From G963676095 sp963676095 (GTDB taxonomy: Bacteria; Bacteroidota; Bacteroidia; Bacteroidales; Prolixibacteraceae): 64,000 nucleotides of DNA. A model generated the notes under the pieces. It did not search any database, had not been told where the DNA came from, and saw nothing but the letters and a program-made list of their open reading frames with translations. This document shows positions 34,947 to 43,720 of this stretch, piece after piece (position 1 is the stretch's first letter; each line of letters begins with the position of its first letter). The stretch spans positions 6,448,001-6,512,000 of the forward strand of contig OY781040.1 in the NCBI GenBank assembly GCA_963676095.1, in the 5' to 3' direction. The position numbers and the translations under genes are program-made.

Positions 34947-36722
34947 TTATCCTGCAAATTGAAGTTCCCTGAGCGTAAAGTAAAGTCCTTCCTGGTTGGC
35001 GATCAGTTCTTCATGTGTTCCCTCCTGAATGATTTGTCCCTGGTCAAGTACAATAATTTTGTCGGCCTGCCTGATGGTAGACAGTCTGTGGGCGATTACG
35101 ATCGAAGTACGTCCCTGCATGAGTTTTTCCAATGCTTCCTGGACCAGTTTTTCCGATTCAGAATCCAGCGAAGAGGTCGCTTCGTCAAGGATCAAAATTC
35201 TTGGATTTTTTAGTACAGCCCTGGCAATTGCGATGCGTTGCCTTTGACCGCCTGAAAGCTGTATACCCCGGTCGCCGACGATGCTGTCCAGGCCGGATGG
35301 CATTGCTTGTATAAACGACCATGCATTAGCCTGCCTGGCGGCCTGTATAATTTCATCCTCGGTTGCATTCAGCTTTCCGTAGGAAATATTTTCGCGGATG
35401 GTCCCCCCGAAAAGGAAAACGTCCTGGGGTACAACTGCTATTTGGGAACGAAGCACTGTCATCGGTATTTTCCGGCTGTCGCGCCCGTTGAAGAGGATAC
35501 TTCCCGCCGATTGAGCGTAAAAACGCAGAAGCAGGTTTACCATGGTTGATTTTCCCGCCCCGCTTGGACCAACAAGGGCTACTTGCTGGTTCTCCTGAAT
35601 ATGAAGCGTTATATTTTTAAGAACAGAAGTTCCCGGACGGGAAGGATAATGAAACGAAACATCCCGAAAGCGGATGTCGCCGGTAAGAGCATCTTCTTTC
35701 GGGATTTGGCTTTGAGGCAATACGACTTCTGTTGGTTCGTCAAGAATTTCAAGAAGATTTTCAGTGGCCCCGATTGTTTTCTGTAACCTGGCGTAAACAT
35801 CGGCAAGACCGCCCATCATCCCGGCAATGAATACACTGTACAGTACGAACGAGAACAGCTCCCCGGCATCCATTTTCCCGTTCGAGATCAGTATTGTTCC
35901 CCTCCAGATAACGGCGATCATTGATCCGAACATGCCGATAATCATAAAGGAAGAGAATGCCCCCCGGTATATACCTTCTTTGATTCCGGTGGCTGCCGCT
36001 TCATTTGTTTGGTCGGTATACCGGCTTATTTCATAATACTCGTTTGCATAAGCCTTAACATTCTGGACTCCCTGAAGGGTCTCCTCGACTATTGTGTTCG
36101 AATCTGCAACCTGGCTCTGTATCTTTTTTGAGAAGCTGCGTATAAAACGGCCAAAAATAACCGCTATTGCAACAACTACCGGTACAACCATCAGCATGAA
36201 TAAAGTCAGCTTTGGCGAGATAAATACCAAAAAGACAATACCTCCCGCAATAAGCAGCAGCGTCCTTAGTAAATCGGCTACAGTCGATGTTAATGTTTCC
36301 TGGAGCAGGGATATATCTGAAGCGATACGGCTGGTTAGCTCTCCGACTCGTCGTTTCAGGAAAAAACTCATAGGAAGCCTGATCAGGTGACTGTACGTTT
36401 TTTGCCGTATAGCCGCCAGTGTTTTGGAGGTTACCCGGACAAACAGGTTTGTCCTCATGAAACTAAATACCGCCTGGAGCACGAGCATAATTCCCAGCAG
36501 GATGACAATCCTGTTAATTTCTCCCGCCGGTTTTCCCTTGTTCCCATAATCGACCAGGATACCCAGCAGGCGTGGTAGTAATAATGTAGCAATGCTCGTA
36601 AGCAAAAGAAAGATAAGTCCGCCGAAAAATTCCAACCGGTAAGGTTTTAAGAAGGAATATAATCTCCATGTTTTCTTCAGCGATGCTTTGTTGATGCGAT
36701 TTCTTGTTTTCTTGTTTTCCAT
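34947..36722 (-). CDS. ABC exporter, MsbA/multidrug type (fused membrane and ATPase domains)
   Basis: A 591-residue half-transporter. The membrane domain (about residues 20-320) has six hydrophobic helices, e.g. FFGGLIFLLLTSIATLLLPRL and LLRTLLLIAGGIVFLVFI. The ATPase domain has Walker A GPSGAGKST, Q-loop VPQDVFLF, signature LSGGQRQR, Walker B ILILDEATSSLDSES and H-loop IAHRLST. It should dimerise in the inner membrane and export a lipid or hydrophobic compound; lipid A flipping and drug export cannot be told apart by sequence. It is preceded on the same strand by an ECF sigma and a small membrane protein, with an 82-base gap, so sigma-linked control is possible. Confidence 0.93.
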   Translation of the reverse strand: MENKKTRNRINKASLKKTWRLYSFLKPYRLEFFGGLIFLLLTSIATLLLPRLLGILVDYGNKGKPAGEINRIVILLGIMLVLQAVFSFMRTNLFVRVTSKTLAAIRQKTYSHLIRLPMSFFLKRRVGELTSRIASDISLLQETLTSTVADLLRTLLLIAGGIVFLVFISPKLTLFMLMVVPVVVAIAVIFGRFIRSFSKKIQSQVADSNTIVEETLQGVQNVKAYANEYYEISRYTDQTNEAAATGIKEGIYRGAFSSFMIIGMFGSMIAVIWRGTILISNGKMDAGELFSFVLYSVFIAGMMGGLADVYARLQKTIGATENLLEILDEPTEVVLPQSQIPKEDALTGDIRFRDVSFHYPSRPGTSVLKNITLHIQENQQVALVGPSGAGKSTMVNLLLRFYAQSAGSILFNGRDSRKIPMTVLRSQIAVVPQDVFLFGGTIRENISYGKLNATEDEIIQAARQANAWSFIQAMPSGLDSIVGDRGIQLSGGQRQRIAIARAVLKNPRILILDEATSSLDSESEKLVQEALEKLMQGRTSIVIAHRLSTIRQADKIIVLDQGQIIQEGTHEELIANQEGLYFTLRELQFAG

Positions 36723-36804
36723 TGTTTCTTCTATTCATTCGACCCTCTAACCTGAAAAGATTGTCTCTGTCTTTTCTGCCGGAACAAACAGCCTGTAGTC
36801 CGGT

Positions 36805-37164
36805 TCAGATTGTTTCGGCGTTATCGTTGTCGTTTTTTTCGTCGGAACACGGGGGGCTTTGCCAGTGATAATGCCTGTAGCTCATTCTTTTTCTGAATTC
36901 ATCCCGTTCTTCAGGGGTCATTTTTGCCCATTTTTCATGCAGGGAAAAATGAGAATAAGCCGGATGCTTAAAATGCCCTGCACCAAATAGTACGCGAGAC
37001 AGAATTAACAATCCCAATGCCTGCCAAAAACTGATCTCCGGGAAGTGGAACAGATCCGGGAGGATTGCATTCCAAAGGAACATTACAACGATACTCAATA
37101 AAGAAGCAACCACTATGAAAAAGAGCGGTATGAAGTATTTCTTTTGTTTTGAAGTGTACATCAT
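36805..37164 (-). CDS. Small two-helix membrane protein downstream of ECF sigma
   Basis: A 119-residue protein with two membrane helices (about residues 10-32, YFIPLFFIVVASLLSIVVMF, and 44-62, FWQALGLLILSRVLFGAG). A charged soluble tail follows (HEKWAKMTPEERDEFRKRM, then YHWQSPPCSDEKNDNDN). The WNAILPDLFHFPEISFWQALGLLILSRVLF text recurs, as I recall, in Bacteroidota proteins encoded next to ECF sigma factors. It starts 11 bases after the sigma gene and may act as its membrane-bound partner, but no known anti-sigma motif is present. It starts with two adjacent ATG codons. Confidence 0.75.
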   Translation of the reverse strand: MMYTSKQKKYFIPLFFIVVASLLSIVVMFLWNAILPDLFHFPEISFWQALGLLILSRVLFGAGHFKHPAYSHFSLHEKWAKMTPEERDEFRKRMSYRHYHWQSPPCSDEKNDNDNAETI

Positions 37165-37175
37165 GGCCTGAATAT

Positions 37176-37760
37176 TTAAAAGTTAATAAATTCCTGGTAA
37201 AAAAGATGGAACCATTCCCGTAGGTGCAGCACTGCATAACGTTTTCTGGAGATAAGCGTATTAACCGGAACGCCGGTTTTTTCCGACAGTTCTTTGAACG
37301 ATAATCCCTGGAGCTCTGTCATTTCATAAGCTTCCCGCTGTTCTTCCGGAAGCGTCCCAAGTGCCTTGTCAAGTTCTTCCCAAAAAACGGACTTTAGGTA
37401 TTCTGTTTCCGGAGTATTGCCGTTGTCAAAAAGAATGTCGCTGATCTCCATCAGGTCTTCATCGCTGTCATCAGCATATTCCGGAATTGACTCTGTTTTT
37501 TTCTTCCTGTAAAGATCGGTGATCCGGTTTCTGGCTACTGTAAAAAGCCATCCGGAGAGCTGATCGATCGGCTTCATCATTTTGTCTGCTTCAGAAAGCT
37601 GGTAAAATACTTCCTGGAGTATATCGTCGGCATCTTCTGTTTGCTTAACCCTTTTCCGGATGAAAGCGCGCAAACGTTTCCCGTAATTTTGAACGATCTC
37701 ATTGATGTTTAATTTCACGGGTGCTGCCATTGACGACGATTCAACTATTAACGGTTCCAT
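37176..37760 (-). CDS. RNA polymerase ECF sigma factor
   Basis: A 194-residue sigma-70 family protein. Region 2 is YGKRLRAFIRKRVKQTEDADDILQEVFYQLSEA with the core-binding continuation LSGWLFTVARNRITDLYRKKK. Region 4 is LPEEQREAYEMTELQGLSFKELSEKTGVPVNTLISRKRYAVLHLREW. An acidic insert (YADDSDEDLMEISDILFDNG) lies between them. It heads a unit with a two-helix membrane protein and an ABC exporter. On the minus strand a TATATTTG box (plus positions 37783-37790) sits 22 bases upstream of the ATG. Confidence 0.92.
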   Translation of the reverse strand: MEPLIVESSSMAAPVKLNINEIVQNYGKRLRAFIRKRVKQTEDADDILQEVFYQLSEADKMMKPIDQLSGWLFTVARNRITDLYRKKKTESIPEYADDSDEDLMEISDILFDNGNTPETEYLKSVFWEELDKALGTLPEEQREAYEMTELQGLSFKELSEKTGVPVNTLISRKRYAVLHLREWFHLFYQEFINF

Positions 37761-37782
37761 GTCTGGATAGACGAACCAGAGC

Positions 37783-37790
37783 CAAATATA
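37783..37790 (-). promoter_or_regulatory. Candidate -7 box for ECF sigma operon
   Basis: Minus-strand TATATTTG fits TAnnTTTG and is 22 bases before the sigma ATG. A small direct repeat (three copies of AACAATTC-like units) lies just upstream at 37819-37842. Confidence 0.4.
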
Positions 37791-37852
37791 TTTTTGAAAG
37801 CAATAGTTTTTTTATTACCAACAATTCAACAATTCAACAATCTTGATGGTTA

Positions 37853-38998
37853 TCAGCTTAATTTATTCTTATAGTCTTCATATCCGAACCGGCGGATCAA
37901 CTGAAAACTGCCGTCAGAACGGATCATTCCGATTGAAGGATGCTGTACCCCGTTGAAAAAAGTGGTTTTTACCATGGTATAATGGACCATATCTTCAAGG
38001 ATCAGGTCATCCCCGATTTTGAGTTCATCGTCAAATGACCAGGAGCCATAGTAGTCCCCGCTCAGGCAACTGTTTCCTCCCATCCGGTAGGTCGGCTGTC
38101 CCGGGATAATAATCGAACTTGCTTTCCGGATCCTTGGCTGATAAGGCATTTCGAGGCAATCGGGCATATGGGCCGCAAAAGAAACATTTAGCATGGCTGT
38201 CTGGATGCCTTTGTTTTCGACGATGTCGAGAACAGAAGCTTTCAAAAAGCCTGTTTCCCAAGCAAAAGCACTTCCCGGTTCCAGTATGATATGCAGATTG
38301 GGATAGCGGGTCCTAAAATTCTGTAACAGAGAAATCAGGTGTTGTGTATCGTATCCTTTTCTTGTCATCAGGTGACCGCCTCCCATGTTTAACCATTTGG
38401 CCTGTCTTAGCAAATGACCGAATTTGTGCTCAACAGCGGCTAATGTTTTTTCCAGATCGGTTGAATAGGATTCACAAAGCGTATGAAAATGCAACCCGTC
38501 AATTCCTTCAGGAAGCTGATCGCCTATTTGTTCGGCCAAAATGCCGAGCCTTGATCCTGGTGCGCATGGATTATACAACTCTGTTTCGACTTCGGAGAAC
38601 TCCGGATTTATGCGAAGGGCCAGTGCTACCTTCTTCCCGGATTCCCTGACCATCGGATAGAACCGTTTGTACTGCCCAAGCGAGTTGAACGTAATGTGGC
38701 TTGAAAGGTTTATAATTTCGGGGAATGTTTCCCTGTCATAAACCGGGGCATAAGTATGTGCCGCACTTTTCATTTCTTCAACGCAAAGTTTTGCCTCGTT
38801 GAGAGAACTCGCTGTTGCCCCGGAAATATATTCCCGTACAATGGGAAACACGCTCCACGTGGCAAAGCCTTTAAATGCAAGGATGATCTCTGCCCCTGAT
38901 TGACAGGAAACTTCATGAATCAGCTGCAGGTTTTTTCTTAACAAGTTCTCTTCAAGTACAAAACAAGGCGAAGGAATTTCCGGGTATTCTATTTGCAT
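37853..38998 (-). CDS. nspC: Carboxynorspermidine decarboxylase
   Basis: A PLP enzyme of the alanine-racemase fold (381 residues) that decarboxylates carboxyspermidine or carboxynorspermidine in the alternative polyamine path. The PLP lysine is K43 in ILAFKGFATWSVFP. The family blocks SSLNEAKLCVEEM, ITFNSLGQYKRF, LRINPEFSEVETELYNPCAPGSRLGIL, LHFHTLCES, LNMGGGHLMTRKGYD and LEPGSAFAWETG follow. The C-terminal part has YRMGGNSCLSGDYYG and EDMVHYTMVKTTFFNG. Its usual partner, carboxynorspermidine dehydrogenase, is not in the window. It is bounded by repeat block R3 upstream and an ECF operon downstream. Confidence 0.93.
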   Translation of the reverse strand: MQIEYPEIPSPCFVLEENLLRKNLQLIHEVSCQSGAEIILAFKGFATWSVFPIVREYISGATASSLNEAKLCVEEMKSAAHTYAPVYDRETFPEIINLSSHITFNSLGQYKRFYPMVRESGKKVALALRINPEFSEVETELYNPCAPGSRLGILAEQIGDQLPEGIDGLHFHTLCESYSTDLEKTLAAVEHKFGHLLRQAKWLNMGGGHLMTRKGYDTQHLISLLQNFRTRYPNLHIILEPGSAFAWETGFLKASVLDIVENKGIQTAMLNVSFAAHMPDCLEMPYQPRIRKASSIIIPGQPTYRMGGNSCLSGDYYGSWSFDDELKIGDDLILEDMVHYTMVKTTFFNGVQHPSIGMIRSDGSFQLIRRFGYEDYKNKLS

Positions 38999-39032
38999 AT
39001 AAATTCTCTAATTAACATTGTTGGTCAATAAT

Positions 39033-39434
39033 TTCTAAACTGAATGCGAAGACGCGAAACTGAACACTAAGGCACTAAAAATGATTACTAAACTGAACGC
39101 GAAGACACAAAGACGCTAAAATGGTTAACATTGTTTCTGTGGTTCCTGTTGTTTGAGGCTTCTAAACTGAACACAAAGGCACAAAGACGCGAAGGATGGT
39201 TTCTGTTGTTAATATGGTTAACATTGTTACTGTTGTTTGAGGCTTCGCCGTTTGAAAGTTCGATACTTCGTCTTTTGAATGTTGTTTCGGCTCCCGGAGC
39301 TTTGTTTTTCTTCCCATTCTCTCATTCCATCATTCTTTCCTTCACCAACTCATCAGTTCACTACTTCATCAACTCACCATGTGCCTATTCCCTCATTCTA
39401 TCATTCCTTCATTCACTAATTCACCAATTCACTA
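39033..39434 (-). repeat. Composite short-period repeat block R3
   Basis: It is built like R2 but in the opposite orientation: GCGAAGACGC-type units on the left, TGTTAATATGG 9-mers, GTTTGANN units, the CTCCCGGAGC joint and then TCATTCNN/TTCACCNN octamers. Positions 39206-39430 are the inverted near-copy of R2 34631-34864, shorter by exactly one octamer. The last units run into the TAG stop of dapA at 39432-39434. Confidence 0.88.
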
Positions 39435-40337
39435 ATGTACCTGTATGTTTCCAGCGTCCTGTATCTTTTTCAGTTCTTCTTCAATCCCTTCATACAATTC
39501 CCTGCTGATGGGATACAGAGGTAACCTCATTACGTTAAGCGATTTACCCATAATTTCCATGAGGGCCTTTATGCCGCCAGGGTTTCCTTCCCGGAACAAA
39601 AGCTTGAACAGGTCAATCAGCAAGAGATGCAATTCTCTGGCTTCCATGAATTTCCCGTCGTTGGCATAATGAACAAGCTGGCTTAGTTTGTCTGGCAATG
39701 CGTTGGCGATTACAGAGATAACACCAATTCCCCCTACGGCAATAACCGGAAGTGCTAAAACATCATCCCCGGAGATAACAGCAAAATGATCCGGTCCGTG
39801 TTTCACCATCCTGGCAACCTGTGAAGATTCTCCGGATGCCTCTTTAACCCCGATGACATTCGGACAGGCTTTTGCTATTTTTACGGATGTTTCGGCCAGC
39901 ATATTTGTTCCTGTTCTCGAAGGTACATTATAAAGAATGACCGGTACCGGTGAAGCATGTGCAATTTTTTTGAAGTGTTCAACAAGTCCTTCCTGTGAAG
40001 GCCGGTTATAGTAAGGAGTGACAGACAAAATCCCGTCAATCCCTTCAAAATCGGTATCTTCGATATTCTTAATAACCTTAATAGGGTCGTTTCCCCCCAT
40101 TCCCAGCATGATGGGGACCCGTTTATTTACCTTTGCTTTGATACATTTGATAATATCTTTTTGTTCTTCTACCGACAGGGTAGGGGTTTCGGCAGTTGTT
40201 CCAAGTGCCACTATATAATCCATGCCTCCTGAAATTTGTTCTTCAACCAATTTTTCAAGAGACGAATAATCAATTGCAAAATCTTTTTTGAACGGGGTAA
40301 TCATGGCTACCCCAGCCCCTTTAAAAAGGTGTGTCAT
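39432..40337 (-). CDS. dapA: 4-hydroxy-tetrahydrodipicolinate synthase
   Basis: It condenses pyruvate with aspartate semialdehyde, the first committed step to diaminopimelate and lysine. The 301-residue protein has the Schiff-base lysine K165 (VIGVKEASG), the catalytic tyrosine Y136 and arginine R141 (VILYNVPSRTGTN), and GTTAETPTL at residues 46-54. The full motif set marks it as the biosynthetic enzyme, unlike the DapA-like gene at 25.7 kb. A DUF6913-like gene precedes it by only a few bases and ligA lies further upstream. Its stop codon coincides with the edge of repeat block R3. Confidence 0.95.
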   Translation of the reverse strand: MTHLFKGAGVAMITPFKKDFAIDYSSLEKLVEEQISGGMDYIVALGTTAETPTLSVEEQKDIIKCIKAKVNKRVPIMLGMGGNDPIKVIKNIEDTDFEGIDGILSVTPYYNRPSQEGLVEHFKKIAHASPVPVILYNVPSRTGTNMLAETSVKIAKACPNVIGVKEASGESSQVARMVKHGPDHFAVISGDDVLALPVIAVGGIGVISVIANALPDKLSQLVHYANDGKFMEARELHLLLIDLFKLLFREGNPGGIKALMEIMGKSLNVMRLPLYPISRELYEGIEEELKKIQDAGNIQVH

Positions 40338-40342
40338 TATTT

Positions 40343-40843
40343 TTAATTTATAGCGTTCAGGTAATGGACCAGTTGTTTAACCAGAAACCGGGGATCCGGG
40401 TTTTTACTGACATCAATGCTCAGGTCGAAATAGTCAGGGACGGCAGCAGACCATCCCGCCTTTAGCGACGCACGGGATAAAGAACGTATTACCTGTGCCC
40501 CAAGCGAAGTTGATAAACTCATATCGATCAGCAGGTCAAACTCTGTATTTATAAAATGTTCGATATTTTTGTTTTTCGGCATCCCCCAGAAATTGAAATC
40601 TTTTTTGTTTACGATATTAACGATACCCTCAATTGGTAAAGTTTCTGAAAAACAGAGATCCGTATGTTTTATTTGTTTTTCATCCAGCAGGTTGACCAAC
40701 CGTTCGTGTATGTCCTGATCTTTCCCGTTCCATACAATACCTACGCTTTTTAATGCATCCAGGCCCCGGTATTGCTTTTTCCTTTTTACAAGCTTGATCT
40801 TTTTATCGATCATCCAGTAACACAATTTATTTTTTAGTCCCAT
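40343..40843 (-). CDS. Conserved hypothetical protein (DUF6913-like)
   Basis: A 166-residue soluble protein starting MGLKNKLCYWMIDKKIKLVK at the ATG 40841-40843; a TTG four codons earlier is an alternative. Recognisable text is VGIVWNGKDQDIHERLVNLLDEKQ, then NKKDFNFWGMPKN, FDLLIDMSLSTSLGAQVIRSLSRASLKAG and the end FLVKQLVHYLNAIN. The FNFWGMPKN and LIDMS motifs match my memory of a Bacteroidota domain of unknown function (DUF6913) often encoded beside dapA. It is 5 bases upstream of dapA, so co-transcription is likely. Role unknown. Confidence 0.78.
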   Translation of the reverse strand: MGLKNKLCYWMIDKKIKLVKRKKQYRGLDALKSVGIVWNGKDQDIHERLVNLLDEKQIKHTDLCFSETLPIEGIVNIVNKKDFNFWGMPKNKNIEHFINTEFDLLIDMSLSTSLGAQVIRSLSRASLKAGWSAAVPDYFDLSIDVSKNPDPRFLVKQLVHYLNAIN

Positions 40844-40963
40844 AAGATGTTTCAAAAATAAAAATTAGAAGTGAATCCAATCCATATCACCATAAGAAAA
40901 CCTGAACTTTCCCGGTTCCCTGCAGATGTTTTCCATATTGTACAAAGGTACCATCATTTGTCT

Positions 40964-42973
40964 TTATTCGTTGATCATTTCCAGAAATTCATTTTCTGAA
41001 ATAATGCTAATTCCCAGTTTATGTACCTTTTCCAGTTTCGCGGGGCCAATATTTTCTCCGCCTAAAAGAAAAGAGGTATTTTTTGATATGGCCCCGGTAT
41101 TTTTACCCCCGTGTTTTTCAATCAGGTTTTTAAGCTCGTCTCTGGAATGCTTTTCAAATGTACCGGAGATTACAATAGTTTTGCCCTCCAGCTTGCTGGT
41201 CCTCGCATCGAGTACTTCCTGACCAAGTTCGAATTGCAATCCTTTATCCTTTAAGCGTTGGATGATATCCAGGTTTTTTGTGTCCTTAAAAAAAAGGATG
41301 ATGCTTTCGGCGATCTTATCGCCTATTTCATCAATTGCTGTGAGTTCGTCGAATGTGGCGTTTTGTATCATCTCAATACCGGTCAGCTTTTTGGTCAGCT
41401 TTTTGGCCACTGTTTCCCCAACAAAACGGATACCCAACGCATACAGGACCCGTTCGAAAGGAACATTTTTCGATTGTTCGAGGCTTTTTAAAATTCGTTC
41501 GGACGATTTTTCTCCCATTCTTTCCAATGGGATCAGCTGGCTTGCCTCTAAGTCGTATAAATCGGCGCTGTTTGCGATCAATCCCTTATTATAAAGCAAC
41601 TCTATGGTTTCTTCGCCGAGCCCGTCAATATTCATGGCCTTTCTGCTGATGAAATGCTCTATCCTTCCTTTTATCTGGGGAGGGCAACCTGTCTCATTGG
41701 GGCAGTAATGCGCCGCTTCTCCTTCTCTCCGGATAAGCTCGGTCCCGCATTCCGGGCACCGGCTGATAAACTCGACACGTTGGGCGTTGGTGTCCCGTTG
41801 CGAGCTGTTTACATCCACTATCTTGGGAATAATCTCGCCGCCCTTTTCCACGAATACGGTATCTTTCAGATGAAGGTCCAGCTTCCGGATAATATCCGCA
41901 TTATGCAGGGAAGCCCTTTTCACTACTGTCCCCGCAAGTAATACCGGCGTCAGGTTGGCCACTGGAGTAACTGCCCCGGTACGTCCCACCTGAAAGCTGA
42001 CCGATTCGAGGATTGTGCTTACCTGTTCTGCTTTAAATTTAAAGGCAATGGCCCACCTTGGTGATTTTGCAGTGAACCCAAGGTTGTTCTGCAATCGTTT
42101 GGAATTGACTTTGATAACGATACCGTCTGTGGCAACTGGAAGATTAAACCGTTCCGTGTCCCAGTATCTTAAATAATCAAAGACTTCTTCTATGTTAGCG
42201 CATTTACGCATATGTCCGGAAATCCTGAACCCCCATTCCTTCGCCATCATCAGGTTTTCATAATGTCCGTCGGCAGGCAATTCTTCTCCAAGCAAATAAT
42301 AGAAATAAGCATCCAGTTTACGTTTTGCAACTTCAGACGAGTTTTGCATCTTTAATGTCCCCGAAGCTGCATTTCTGGGATTGGCGAAAGGAACTTCGCC
42401 AATTTCTTCCCTTGCCTGGTTTAGTTCGGTAAATACCTGGAAAGGAAGCAAAACTTCCCCCCTGATTTCAAACCTCTCAGGATAACCGATCCCCTTTAGG
42501 TTGAGCGGAATGGTGCGAATAGTCCGTATATTCTTGGTTACATCGTCACCTTTTTCTCCGTCGCCCCGGGTGACTGCCCTGACCAGTCTGCCTTCTTCAT
42601 AAATGAGGCTAACCGAGGTTCCGTCAAATTTTAGTTCACAGGTAAAGTCGTAAGGTTCGTCGATCAACCTTTTTATACGCTGGTCGAACTCGATAAGCTC
42701 CTGTTCCGAGTAACTGTTCGCCAGTGAAAGCATGGGATACTGATGCTTTACCTGGACAAATTCCTGGTTGATATCACTTCCAACTCTTTGTGTAGGAGAA
42801 TTGGGATCAAAAAACTCGGGATTTGCGTTCTCCAGCTGTTCCAGTTCTTTCAGCTTCATATCGAATTCATAATCGCTGATGGTTGGCCGGGAAAGCACGT
42901 AATATTGATAATTGTATTCTTCCAGCTCTTTCCTCAGCAAATCTATCCGGCGTTGTATTGATTCCTTGTCCAT
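40964..42973 (-). CDS. ligA: NAD-dependent DNA ligase
   Basis: It seals nicks during replication and repair, using NAD+. The 669-residue protein has the NMN-binding Ia region (SRPTISDYEFDMKLKELEQLE), the adenylation lysine in TCELKFDGTSVSLIYEEGRL, and motif III/IIIa (ATRGDGEKGDDVTKNIRTI, FEIRGEVLLP, FANPRNAASGTLK). The OB fold has DGIVIKVN and SPRWAIAFKFKAEQ. The four-cysteine zinc finger is CPECGTELI with CPNETGCPPQ, and helix-hairpin-helix repeats follow. The C-terminal BRCT domain covers about residues 590-669 (KTIVISGTFEKHSRDELK). It is complete and of normal length. Confidence 0.97.
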   Translation of the reverse strand: MDKESIQRRIDLLRKELEEYNYQYYVLSRPTISDYEFDMKLKELEQLENANPEFFDPNSPTQRVGSDINQEFVQVKHQYPMLSLANSYSEQELIEFDQRIKRLIDEPYDFTCELKFDGTSVSLIYEEGRLVRAVTRGDGEKGDDVTKNIRTIRTIPLNLKGIGYPERFEIRGEVLLPFQVFTELNQAREEIGEVPFANPRNAASGTLKMQNSSEVAKRKLDAYFYYLLGEELPADGHYENLMMAKEWGFRISGHMRKCANIEEVFDYLRYWDTERFNLPVATDGIVIKVNSKRLQNNLGFTAKSPRWAIAFKFKAEQVSTILESVSFQVGRTGAVTPVANLTPVLLAGTVVKRASLHNADIIRKLDLHLKDTVFVEKGGEIIPKIVDVNSSQRDTNAQRVEFISRCPECGTELIRREGEAAHYCPNETGCPPQIKGRIEHFISRKAMNIDGLGEETIELLYNKGLIANSADLYDLEASQLIPLERMGEKSSERILKSLEQSKNVPFERVLYALGIRFVGETVAKKLTKKLTGIEMIQNATFDELTAIDEIGDKIAESIILFFKDTKNLDIIQRLKDKGLQFELGQEVLDARTSKLEGKTIVISGTFEKHSRDELKNLIEKHGGKNTGAISKNTSFLLGGENIGPAKLEKVHKLGISIISENEFLEMINE

Positions 42974-43184
42974 AACTAAAAATTTGCACTAAAATACTAA
43001 AACAGTTCATAAAGAAAATTAGTTTCTTTGTAATGACATCATAAAAAGAAGAGTTTTTATTTTGTGGTACAGCTCGATTTTGTCAGATGTATGATTAGTT
43101 GAAACGATCAAGCCTTCTGATATTTAGATTTTTATTTGACTATCGATCGGAGGTTTTAATGCTTAATACAGAAAAGTTAAAATT

Positions 43185-43562
43185 ATGAAGAAGATTATTT
43201 CCACTCAGGATGCGCCTGCAGCTATCGGGCCCTATAGTCAGGCTGTTGAAGTAAACGGCACCCTTTATATTTCAGGCCAGGTGCCGATCGATCCGGCAAC
43301 CGGGAAGCTTGTTCCGGGCGGTATAACCGAACAGACAGCTCAGGTGATGAAAAATATCGGGGCCATACTGAAAGCTACAGGTTATTCATACGGTGACGTT
43401 GTAAAATCGACTTGTTTGCTGAGCGACATTGGCAATTTTAAGGCAATGAACGAGGTTTATGCTGCTTTTTATTCAGAAAATCCTCCGGCCAGGGCAGCCT
43501 TTGCGGTTAAAGACCTTCCTCTGGGGGCATTGGTAGAAATCGAAACGGTCGCTGTAAAGTAA
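43185..43562 (+). CDS. ridA: RidA family reactive-intermediate deaminase
   Basis: A 125-residue trimeric enzyme that hydrolyses enamine/imine intermediates made by PLP enzymes. The family motifs are complete: DAPAAIGPYSQAVEVNGTLYISGQ at residues 8-31, AQVMKNIGAILKATGYSYGDVVKSTCLLSDI and the C-terminal NPPARAAFAVKDLPLGALVEIETVAV with the catalytic arginine. It stands alone between ligA and the LytS operon. Confidence 0.95.
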   Translation: MKKIISTQDAPAAIGPYSQAVEVNGTLYISGQVPIDPATGKLVPGGITEQTAQVMKNIGAILKATGYSYGDVVKSTCLLSDIGNFKAMNEVYAAFYSENPPARAAFAVKDLPLGALVEIETVAVK

Positions 43563-43720
43563 TGTTTCCGCTTAGGTAACGGATTTCTGAAGTGCAGGCT
43601 ACTAACCTGACCCTGTAAAACAGCGTCTTAACAGGTTAGGGGTACTATATATATTTATATGGCTTCAGCTATCGGTTATCTTTATTTGACTGTAAGTATA
43701 ACAAGAAAACTGTTTTCATC

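Noticed and set aside
43602..43639. Hairpin CTAACCTG/CAGGTTAG after ridA as a terminator
   Set aside because: An 8-bp stem with a 22-base loop and no T-run; too weak to call a terminator.
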